Shown here one piece after another: positions 1 to 6,853 of a stretch of DNA of 17,329 bases. The stretch comes from Actinomycetes bacterium (lineage in GTDB: Bacteria > Actinomycetota > Actinomycetes > Mycobacteriales > Mycobacteriaceae): positions 1 to 17,329 of the forward strand of contig JAEYMI010000079.1 in assembly GCA_023461275.1 (NCBI GenBank). The letters run 5' to 3'. How positions within the stretch are numbered: the first letter of the stretch is position 1; the number at the start of each line of letters is the position of its first letter. Position numbers and translations under genes: made by a program. Below the pieces are notes generated by a model. It was not told the origin of the DNA. It saw only the letters and a program-made list of their open reading frames with translations, and made no database searches.

Positions 1-437
1 TGGCGACGGCGACGTCGCCAATCCTGTTGAGGGAGATGGTGATGTCGCGGCGGGGTTGGAGTGCGTCGGGTTGGGCGGCGGCGAGGTCGCGGGCCAGTGC
101 CAACGATTCGGTGTAGGCGGTGCGGGCGGTGGGGAGGTCGCCCATAGCGTCGGCCGCGCGGCCAATGTTGTCGAGGGAGATTGATAGGTCGCGGCGGGGT
201 TGGAGTGCGTCGGGTTGGGCGGCGGCGAGGTCGCGGCGGATGGTGAGGGATTCGGTGTAGGCGGTGCGGGCGGTGGGGAGGTCGCCCATGGCGACGGCGA
301 CGTCGCCGATGTTGTTGAGGGAGATGGTGATGTCGCGGCGGGGTTGGAGTGCGTCGGGCTGGGCGGCGGCCAGTTCGCGGGCAGTGGTCAGGGATTCCGT
401 GTAGGCGGCCCGGGCGGTAGGCAGCTCACCAGCAGCG
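1..437 (-). repeat. Tandem 144-bp repeats encoding 48-residue TPR-like units
   Basis: The 3' part of the DUF4062-STAND gene is a tandem array with an exact 144-base period. For example, CGGGGTTGGAGTGCGTCGGG begins at 51, 195 and 339 (the last copy differs near its end), and TGGCGACGGCGACGTCGCC begins at 1 and 289. Each unit encodes 48 residues with the pattern GDLPTARTAYTESL, then RRDLAAAQPDALQPRRD, then ISLNNIGDVAVAM. The inner copies are almost identical in DNA, while the unit nearest the protein N-terminus (about 345-470) has diverged. The array continues beyond the left edge, so copy number is unknown. Confidence 0.93.
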
Positions 438-2593
438 GTCAGGACGGCGCCTAGGTTTCCGGCCGCCAACATGGTGTTGCGCTGGCCGAGTCGGTGAGCT
501 GTAGCTCGCGTGAGTTCGAGTGCTCGCCTGGAATAGCGGGTACGAGAGCGTAACCCGAGATGCTCGGCTGACCAACTCTGATCAGCGGCAAGCAGTGCCA
601 ACATTCCTGACGTATCGAGGTGGTCGGAGTTGAGGGCGTTGATCACAACGATGCCTGCGGGGTGTGCTTGTAGTGCACGCATGAGTGTCAGCAGGGTGCT
701 GGCGGATGCCTGATTGAGGGCGCGCGCGAGTGGTGCCGCGTTGTCGGGGTCGCTGGAGTCGATGGCGTGCCACACGACATCGAGTGCGTCGCTACTGTCC
801 CAGGCGTTGTCGGCGTCGAGCACCCGCACGATCCGCGCGTGAATATCCTCCGGTGCCCGTTGGGTGGCAGCGGTGCGAACAATGCTGTGGGAGAACGTCA
901 AACGACCCGTCGGGTCGGATTCCCGGAGCTGGCCGCCGAGGACTCGTCGAAGAGTGGCCACCGTGACCTGTGCATCTGAATTAGGAAGCAGCGCAGCAAG
1001 ATCAGCCGGTGACAGTCCCGACCGTGACACCGCGAGAGCGCCCAGGAGAACCGAGGCAGATTCTGGCTCCAGTCGTTCGGCGACGGTGTCGAGGAAGACA
1101 CCCACCAGATCCTGCGTTGAGGCCGGTAATCCTTGTGCCCGATCGGTGAGGAGGTCGGCGATGGCCTGGGCCTGATCGGTGATGTGGGCGATGGATGCGA
1201 AGTCGTCACCGTCGAGATCGCCGACAAGGTCGACTGCCAGGCGCACCCAGAGTGGCACGCGGGGTGACTGGCCGATGTGATCGAGCACGGCGGTCGGCAG
1301 CTCACGTTTCGATGCCGACGACCACGCATCGGCGGCCTCTGCTGCGGTGGGCCCGGGCAGTTCGTCGACGGCTATCCGTGTCGCGCCGGCGTGTTCAAGG
1401 ATCTGCGCATGAGACGTCACGGTCGTCGAGGTGACGAGTCCGACTGCGGGTGGCAGCCCACGTACGGGCCACACATCGGATCGCTCGGGTTCGCCCACGA
1501 ATGCGTCAAGCGCATCCACCACGATCACGAAGTGCCCTGCCGTCGAGACGGTTTCGTGGAGCATGTCACGCCACCATTGCGCTAGACCGTCGACGTCAAG
1601 GTCTGCGGGGACCGAGATATCGCGGCCGGTCCACAGTCCGATCTGACCGACGAGATCCTCCACCAACAATCGGCCCGAAGCGCCAGCGGTGCTGGCTCCG
1701 AGCAACGACGAGATGACTGGGATGTTCTGAGCGCGTAGTTGCGCTTCGGCTGCGCACACCACGGTCGACTTCCCGGAACCCGATTCCCCGACAGCGACGA
1801 CTTTGCCGCCGGCAGAAGCGATGTCAACGATCTGATCCACCAGCGCGTCTCGGCCGACGATGATCGCATGATCGTCGCGGAAGAGTCGCTCGCTGCCCGA
1901 CCAGCCTGCGTCGGCTTGTTCGTCGGACAGTTGCTTGGCCCGACGCTGCACGGGTTCGCTCATCAGCTCGACGATGAGGTCTTCGAAACTGATGGTTGCG
2001 CCAGCCGTCGTCACCGACTCCAGATCAGCAGCCGCACCTGACACGTGGGCTTGATACTCGGCGACCACCACGTCATCACGGCCACGCGCATACTCGGCAA
2101 CCTCAGACCGAAAGGCCTGCACCGCATTCGGATCGGCCTCACTCCAGTCAGCGGGTGGCTCGCCGATCACGTTGCGAAAGACTACGAAGTGGTCTCCGGT
2201 GGGTGCAGAGTCCCACAGCAGGCCGAACCCGAACTCCAATGCGGTCACCGACAACCCGTCGACGGGTTGGGATTCGGGTACTCCGGCAGAGGTCGCGACC
2301 GATCGAGCATGGATGGCGGCGGGCACATACCCGAGACGGTCACCCACCAGGCCGAGAAACAGTGGGCGGGCTCGTTTGACCTCGGCGAGGCAGACGTCGA
2401 GTACGTGTTGGGCGGCTTGTTCTTCGGTGACGCCGATGGTGTTGACGCCCCAGCGCAGGTCGATCAGTTCGACACGCATCCCGAGCGGCGCCACCAGCTC
2501 GTCGAGACGCTCACGGACCGGGCCGGCGAGAATGTCGCGTTCACCGTGGAAATCGCGAAACGTCGACGACACGAACACCGGAACAACAGCCAC
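1..2593 (-). CDS. DUF4062-STAND NTPase-TPR protein, C-terminus cut by the window edge
   Basis: The reading frame is open from a GTG at 2593 to the left edge (864 codons, no stop), so the protein is incomplete. The GTG is the only plausible start after the in-frame TGA upstream, and GGGGG lies 6 bases before it. Residues 1 to about 150 form a DUF4062 domain: PVFVSSTFRDFHGERD near the N-terminus, then DLRWGVNT, PLFLGLVGDRLGY and SVTALEFGFGLL. A P-loop GESGSGKST starts at residue 269 and Walker B FVIVVDALDA has its Asp near 360. SPRVPLWVRLA resembles the STAND GxP motif, and RLTFSHSIVRTAA (about 562-575) resembles the end of a STAND winged-helix region. From about 690 the protein is TPR-like in 48-residue units. 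Family knowledge: such proteins are ATP-dependent signalling switches in which the repeats sense and the N-terminal domain acts. Its role here in immunity or cell death is inferred. It sits 116 bases behind the macro-like/TIR gene and may have its own promoter. Confidence 0.88.
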   Translation of the reverse strand, partial: MAVVPVFVSSTFRDFHGERDILAGPVRERLDELVAPLGMRVELIDLRWGVNTIGVTEEQAAQHVLDVCLAEVKRARPLFLGLVGDRLGYVPAAIHARSVATSAGVPESQPVDGLSVTALEFGFGLLWDSAPTGDHFVVFRNVIGEPPADWSEADPNAVQAFRSEVAEYARGRDDVVVAEYQAHVSGAAADLESVTTAGATISFEDLIVELMSEPVQRRAKQLSDEQADAGWSGSERLFRDDHAIIVGRDALVDQIVDIASAGGKVVAVGESGSGKSTVVCAAEAQLRAQNIPVISSLLGASTAGASGRLLVEDLVGQIGLWTGRDISVPADLDVDGLAQWWRDMLHETVSTAGHFVIVVDALDAFVGEPERSDVWPVRGLPPAVGLVTSTTVTSHAQILEHAGATRIAVDELPGPTAAEAADAWSSASKRELPTAVLDHIGQSPRVPLWVRLAVDLVGDLDGDDFASIAHITDQAQAIADLLTDRAQGLPASTQDLVGVFLDTVAERLEPESASVLLGALAVSRSGLSPADLAALLPNSDAQVTVATLRRVLGGQLRESDPTGRLTFSHSIVRTAATQRAPEDIHARIVRVLDADNAWDSSDALDVVWHAIDSSDPDNAAPLARALNQASASTLLTLMRALQAHPAGIVVINALNSDHLDTSGMLALLAADQSWSAEHLGLRSRTRYSRRALELTRATAHRLGQRNTMLAAGNLGAVLTAAGELPTARAAYTESLTTARELAAAQPDALQPRRDITISLNNIGDVAVAMGDLPTARTAYTESLTIRRDLAAAQPDALQPRRDLSISLDNIGRAADAMGDLPTARTAYTESLALARDLAAAQPDALQPRRDITISLNRIGDVAVA

Positions 2594-2709
2594 CCTGAAC
2601 CCCCATACTTGCGGTCGACCATCACCCGTGATTCGCGTCGAGGAAACACGTCAGGAGCCTGATCTTAGAACTGGACCGCTGCCAGCCGCGTCCTCAGAAA
2701 AGGTGAACT
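2594..2709. other. Short intergenic region between the TIR gene and the STAND gene
   Basis: This 116-base gap is the only sizeable break in the leftward gene series. I see no convincing hairpin terminator for the upstream gene. On the minus strand it holds a TAAGAT hexamer (listed separately) and, just before the GTG start, a GGGGG tract that can serve as ribosome binding site. The STAND gene could be transcribed from here, by read-through, or both. Confidence 0.5.
2662..2667 (-). promoter_or_regulatory. Candidate -10 hexamer TAAGAT for the STAND gene
   Basis: Read on the minus strand, TAAGAT fits the actinobacterial -10 pattern TANNNT. It would give a 5' untranslated leader of about 60 bases before the GTG at 2593. 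No TTGACA-like -35 box is visible 16-18 bases upstream, so this is only a candidate. Confidence 0.25.
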
Positions 2710-3915
2710 TCAGCGGTCTCGCAAGCGGATGGTCACGTCGAGGTTGATCTCTTCACCTGCGCCGAGTCGTTCGACCAGCGGCGCCACAGTATCGGCCGGC
2801 AAAGTGATCGACGATGGGGTCGTCTGTGGGGGAGTGCCTGCATACGTCCGGCTACGGTGCGGTGCATCCCGAGCGGTCCCGACCCGCATGGCCACCGCCT
2901 CAGCGAGCTCGTCGATCCTCTTCGGGTCAGCCTCCCGGACGTCCGTGTACTGAATGAGTCGCATGTACGTCGGGAGATCCACGGACTCCAGCAGGGCCGG
3001 AAGTAGTACATCGCCATGCTCCCGGTGTCGCATCCAGCCGATATGCAGCTCCTCGATGCAGACCTTGGACTTGAGATAGTCCCGCGAGTACACCGGCAAC
3101 ACGAACCGCGACGCATCTATGGCGGAGAACAACGACTGCTGCCACGCATCCCCGGAGTTCAGCTTCGAGGTGTCCCGATAGATTCGGATCAAACTGTCCG
3201 CCTTGGCAATTCGCTGCACGAGTTGGTCGACGGCGGAAGCGTTCGCATGCGCGTAGCTGACGAAGATGTCGTGCTCGAAATCCGCTCGGCTGTTGGGCAG
3301 TGGTGATTGTTGCTGTGCGGTGGCCCTGTCGGCCACAGCTCGGAAGATCTGAGCCAGGTTATCGATCTCCTTCGACGATTTGCCGTCCCGCAGGACGATG
3401 CGAAACACGGTCAGCCCCAATCCCGATGACAGCCAGCGGACCGCTTCGTTGAGCATCGACGTCAACATTGAGGTCGGGGACTCGGCTTGATCTCCGGTGG
3501 CCAGCATCGGAGTGGCCACCGTCGAGATCCACGGCTCGGCAGCAACCAGCGGAACAAGGCATCGAAAAAGCCCTTCGACGACCATCGACGGCGTGGTCGA
3601 CTCGTCGGAGCGGGGTTCAAAACACACGACGTGCCGGAAGTTGTGTGAGGGATCGACCGGCTCTGAGAGCCAGCACCTCGTCGTGGCTCGCAGGTCCTGC
3701 TCCTTGCGGCGAGCCAGCTCCGCGACGGAGACTCCACGATCGTGCAGCGCTGCGATCAGCGTGCCCGGACTGGGCTTATAGTCGTTCGGAAAGGCCGACA
3801 CGACCAATGCGTCCACCGCATAAGCGTCGGGGATTGCGGCCAGATCACCGACGTAGAGCTCGATGGACCCAACGCCATGGGGCCGTACGACGTCGAACTT
3901 GTCGATGAGCTTCAT
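2710..3915 (-). CDS. Macro-like domain fused to a TIR domain
   Basis: 401 residues. The C-terminal half is a clear TIR domain: HDIFVSYAHANASAVDQLV (from about 215), then IYRDTSKLNSGDAWQQSLF, FVLPVYSRDY and SKVCIEELHIGW. In the C-x-x-E arrangement (C286, E289) the glutamate sits where catalytic TIRs carry their NADase residue. The N-terminal half (about 10-180) has IELYVGDLAAIPDAY, DALVVSAFPNDY, FRHVVCFEP and STVATPMLATGDQ. These look like a macro-type Rossmann fold, but that is inference and no ADP-ribose-binding signature is certain. The tail (about 350-401) is Pro/Thr-rich and then a short charged segment. If both halves are active, the protein could make and bind NAD+-derived nucleotides. 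The start is 11 bases after the stop of the 61-residue gene and has no obvious ribosome binding site, so coupled translation is likely. Confidence 0.85.
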   Translation of the reverse strand: MKLIDKFDVVRPHGVGSIELYVGDLAAIPDAYAVDALVVSAFPNDYKPSPGTLIAALHDRGVSVAELARRKEQDLRATTRCWLSEPVDPSHNFRHVVCFEPRSDESTTPSMVVEGLFRCLVPLVAAEPWISTVATPMLATGDQAESPTSMLTSMLNEAVRWLSSGLGLTVFRIVLRDGKSSKEIDNLAQIFRAVADRATAQQQSPLPNSRADFEHDIFVSYAHANASAVDQLVQRIAKADSLIRIYRDTSKLNSGDAWQQSLFSAIDASRFVLPVYSRDYLKSKVCIEELHIGWMRHREHGDVLLPALLESVDLPTYMRLIQYTDVREADPKRIDELAEAVAMRVGTARDAPHRSRTYAGTPPQTTPSSITLPADTVAPLVERLGAGEEINLDVTIRLRDR

Positions 3916-3926
3916 GTCGGTTGAGT

Positions 3927-4112
3927 CTAACGATCGGACCGCATAGATTTCAGAGCCGCGTAATACTCCGCGACGGTCTCGTACCGGGCGGGAAACCGCA
4001 CCCGTAGCTGACGAGGTTCACGACCGAAGAGGAGCGCGCGGAACTTGAGCGTTTGATTGTCGATAAGATCAAACCAACGGACATCGAGGATCTGCACAGC
4101 CCTCGCGATCAC
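3927..4112 (-). CDS. Small protein of 61 residues coupled to the TIR-propeller gene
   Basis: The GTG start at 4112 overlaps the TGA stop of the upstream TIR-propeller gene by four bases (GTGA), and its TAG stop lies 11 bases before the macro-like/TIR gene. This packing between two TIR genes is the main evidence that it is real. I do not recognise a family. It has no signal peptide, membrane segment or cysteines, is rich in aromatic and basic residues (DVRWFDLIDN, LKFRALLFGREPRQLRVRF, EYYAALKSMRSDR) and has a predicted mixed fold. Third-position GC (about 66 percent by my count) is lower than in the large neighbours, which leaves some doubt. It could be an adaptor, inhibitor or activator of the adjacent TIR proteins (inference). 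Confidence 0.6.
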   Translation of the reverse strand: MIARAVQILDVRWFDLIDNQTLKFRALLFGREPRQLRVRFPARYETVAEYYAALKSMRSDR

Positions 4113-6847
4113 CCACCCCGCGGCAACGGTACGGCGATGAACGTGTTCGCGCTGGGACTTTCCTGATACATCCGCGTCCCGATCGCTTCGGTACCGGAGC
4201 TGTTCATGTGGACGGAGTAGCGCACGCCGATCGTATCGTCGAGCCGAGCAATCGCGGCCAGATCGTCGGTCCGGTACACAACGGACCCAATGGTGTCCGC
4301 CGACAACAGAATTCGATCGCCAGCCACTTGAACCACGTCAGGTGCGGCTCCGAAAACCACAGATCTGGTCCGTTTCATGTCCTCTCCGAGCAACATCACC
4401 TGCCCCTCTGGGCTGATCACCACTAGCTCTCCCTTACCGGTGTACGCCACCGTGGAGTCGTAGCTCGACGTCAGTGGGGGATCGAGGAATGACGCCGGAC
4501 CAGTCGTGGTGATCGGCATCGACGCGACCCGGCCGCGGGCGGTGGCGACGGCCATATGGGAGCCGTCCGGCGACGTAGTGGCCGAGACTACGACGTCATC
4601 GTCGCTCAGCCAGGGGAATGAGACAGTCCGCTCGACGCGGCCGTCGGCGGAAACCAGATCGACGTGATTGCCGTACACAATCTGGTAGCGCTTGCCGTCA
4701 CCTGCCCCACTCACCTCGTAAAAAGGGTCCGATGCCGACATCGGAACTGTGGCCACGAGCGAGTGATCGTTGACGATGACCACTCCCTTGTCGGACAGGA
4801 TTGCCGCCGAATCCGAGTTGACCGCAATCACATTCAGATAGAGCCGACCCAGATCCGCACCGATGGCGGCGCCGCTGGCCGTATTGACTATTCTTCCGTC
4901 TTCGGTGAACCCAAGTGCGGTCGACCCGACTTTGACGACGATGTTGCTACTTGACGCGGAGGTCTTGGTGGCCATCGATGCCGGCAGCATCGAGTAGAGC
5001 TTACCTTTGGAACTGAGTGCATAGATCCGGCCGGTCTGGTCCTGTGCGGTGACCATCGACTGTTGCGACACTGGTAGAAATGGCTGCGGGCCGGGCCGGA
5101 ACGTCATCTGATCTTCGTAAATGGATGTGGTCCAAGCGTTGTCATCGCTGAGACAGATAGGTGGCTGGATACCCGACACCGATTTCGCCGCGTGCACAGA
5201 GGTCGCTGTCGCATCGAACATGGTTCCGCTGATGCGTAGCTTGTAGTTCGCGATGCCGCCGAAAACGTGTTGGCCACAGCGTTTTACGACGCCGTTGAGT
5301 AACGTCGGCGGGATCGCCGCCACCTGGTCTTCGGAAGCACTGTACTGACCGAACAGGGTTCGCTCCCTATTGGTCAGTCCATTATCGGCCGAGTCCGCAG
5401 AGGGTGCCTGCATCGCCGCCACGTTGTTCGACGTGGTCGACGAGAGCAGTGTGGTTGCCCCGCCGAGCTCCTGTGTTCGTATCAGCGACGGCGTCGTCCC
5501 ACGAATCGTAAACGTGTAGAGGGAGCTGTTACGACCCACCGCGTCGAGCAGGTGCTGTCCGGAGTCGGCTGAGAGCGCTGTCAGAGCGAACGGAATCGCC
5601 AGCGTGGCATGCACATTGCCGTCAAAATCGCCTGAGAGGAGCTTTTCGCCAGAACTCCACCAGAGCCGATCGCCGTCGGCGCCGCCGGCGTCGACCTTGG
5701 CGGCGATACCACGCTCGCCTCCCCCGCTGACCGGCCGACTGACCAGCGTGTGCTCACTGTTGATGAACAGAATCCGATCAGCGGTCGGCGAGAACAGCAC
5801 AGAACCGAAACGTGGCCCCACCTCCGCTGGGAACGACGTCTCCGCGACGCCGGTGGTTCGGTTGAATATCACGATGAAGTCTGCCGACGCGGCGGCCGCG
5901 CGCTCACCGACCGGCGCCATCGTCATACCGAAGTAACGGTCAGCCCGGGCCGGCACCGTCCGCAACCGGTTGTCGCGATCCTTCGCGACCGCGAGCGCGG
6001 TCTCGCTCACTGAGTCGCGGTGCAAGTCGACGGCACGCTGTGCCATCTGAATAGCTGTCAGGGTACTCGTCTCTGACGCGGAACGGTTTGCCAGCGCGAT
6101 GGATTGGGCATGATCGGCAGACGTCCGTGCGTCGTGATTGGCTATCAGTGCGATGGCCCACGCGGCAACTCCGGCCAGCGCGCAGACCGTCAGCGTCGCG
6201 ACAGCAGTCACCGCGAAGGTTCGAAGCCGGCGCCGAATCGCGCGGTCACGGTCGAGTAGCTCCCGGATGCGCTGATCGACACGTGGTGTGATGCAGTGCC
6301 ATGGCGCCTCGGCCGCCCCGGTGACGACGCTGTTCGCATCGATGGCCTCCGACCGCTTCAACGTCCGCTCGATGATCCCCGCACGTAAAGTGGTCGGTCC
6401 GTCAGCGGACGATTCGCCGTACATCGCGGAGCTGACGAGTCGAGCATGCGTTTCGGCGAGCACCTCGTGCTGACCCAGCTCGGCCAGCAGCCCGGCCACC
6501 GTCGTGTGCGGTTCACCGATGGGTTCCGCACGAACGAACTGTTCGGGTGTGTTGATGAAGACAACCCACTTGCCCCACTCCCGGACGAACTCGTACTCCC
6601 GCCGGCAGTACTCAGACCTGGCCCAATTCGCAGTCGCGACAACCACAATGACCGAAGCGTTGAGGAACTCGCGAGAGATCACGTCCCAGTGGTTCTGCCC
6701 GCTGGGCAACGTGATGCCCGATCCGTACGACGAGCGTTCCGACGGTGCATCGAGCCAGACGCTACGCCCGCCCGCGGTAATCTCGGATTCGATGCGCCGC
6801 GCTGCTTCGGAGTCACGGTGTGAGTAGGAGATCGCCACATCTGCCAT
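4109..6847 (-). CDS. TIR domain, one transmembrane helix and beta-propeller membrane protein
   Basis: 912 residues. An intact TIR domain occupies about 1-135: ADVAISYSHRDSEAARRIE, GRSVWLDAP, then FLNASVIVVVATANWARSEY followed by CRREYEF, where E84 is the likely catalytic glutamate of a TIR NADase. A cytosolic linker ends in the basic run DRAIRRRLR (about 201-209), followed by a hydrophobic helix (about 209-237) and a juxtamembrane coil (HDARTSADHAQSIALANRSA). From about 300 to the end there are repeated beta-strand blocks typical of a WD40-like propeller (for example GSVLFSPTADRILFI and VVSATTSPDGSHMAVATARG). By the positive-inside rule the TIR faces the cytosol and the propeller lies outside. 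This suggests a transmembrane receptor or scaffold; the ligand is unknown. The start is 6 bases after the upstream stop, with GGAGGG about 12 bases before the ATG. Confidence 0.9.
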   Translation of the reverse strand: MADVAISYSHRDSEAARRIESEITAGGRSVWLDAPSERSSYGSGITLPSGQNHWDVISREFLNASVIVVVATANWARSEYCRREYEFVREWGKWVVFINTPEQFVRAEPIGEPHTTVAGLLAELGQHEVLAETHARLVSSAMYGESSADGPTTLRAGIIERTLKRSEAIDANSVVTGAAEAPWHCITPRVDQRIRELLDRDRAIRRRLRTFAVTAVATLTVCALAGVAAWAIALIANHDARTSADHAQSIALANRSASETSTLTAIQMAQRAVDLHRDSVSETALAVAKDRDNRLRTVPARADRYFGMTMAPVGERAAAASADFIVIFNRTTGVAETSFPAEVGPRFGSVLFSPTADRILFINSEHTLVSRPVSGGGERGIAAKVDAGGADGDRLWWSSGEKLLSGDFDGNVHATLAIPFALTALSADSGQHLLDAVGRNSSLYTFTIRGTTPSLIRTQELGGATTLLSSTTSNNVAAMQAPSADSADNGLTNRERTLFGQYSASEDQVAAIPPTLLNGVVKRCGQHVFGGIANYKLRISGTMFDATATSVHAAKSVSGIQPPICLSDDNAWTTSIYEDQMTFRPGPQPFLPVSQQSMVTAQDQTGRIYALSSKGKLYSMLPASMATKTSASSSNIVVKVGSTALGFTEDGRIVNTASGAAIGADLGRLYLNVIAVNSDSAAILSDKGVVIVNDHSLVATVPMSASDPFYEVSGAGDGKRYQIVYGNHVDLVSADGRVERTVSFPWLSDDDVVVSATTSPDGSHMAVATARGRVASMPITTTGPASFLDPPLTSSYDSTVAYTGKGELVVISPEGQVMLLGEDMKRTRSVVFGAAPDVVQVAGDRILLSADTIGSVVYRTDDLAAIARLDDTIGVRYSVHMNSSGTEAIGTRMYQESPSANTFIAVPLPRGG

Positions 6848-6853
6848 GAGTGC

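Noticed and set aside
1..437. CRISPR array
   Set aside because: The repeat period is 144 bases with no spacer-like variable segments, and the units encode in-frame TPR-like protein repeats.
200..454. Gly/Val-rich plus-strand ORF over the repeats
   Set aside because: It is the antisense reading of the 144-bp repeats; its low-complexity product follows from the repeat DNA.
2045..2662. 205-codon plus-strand ORF opposite the STAND gene
   Set aside because: It is antisense to the conserved DUF4062 coding region and its protein shows no domain; typical shadow ORF in high-GC DNA.
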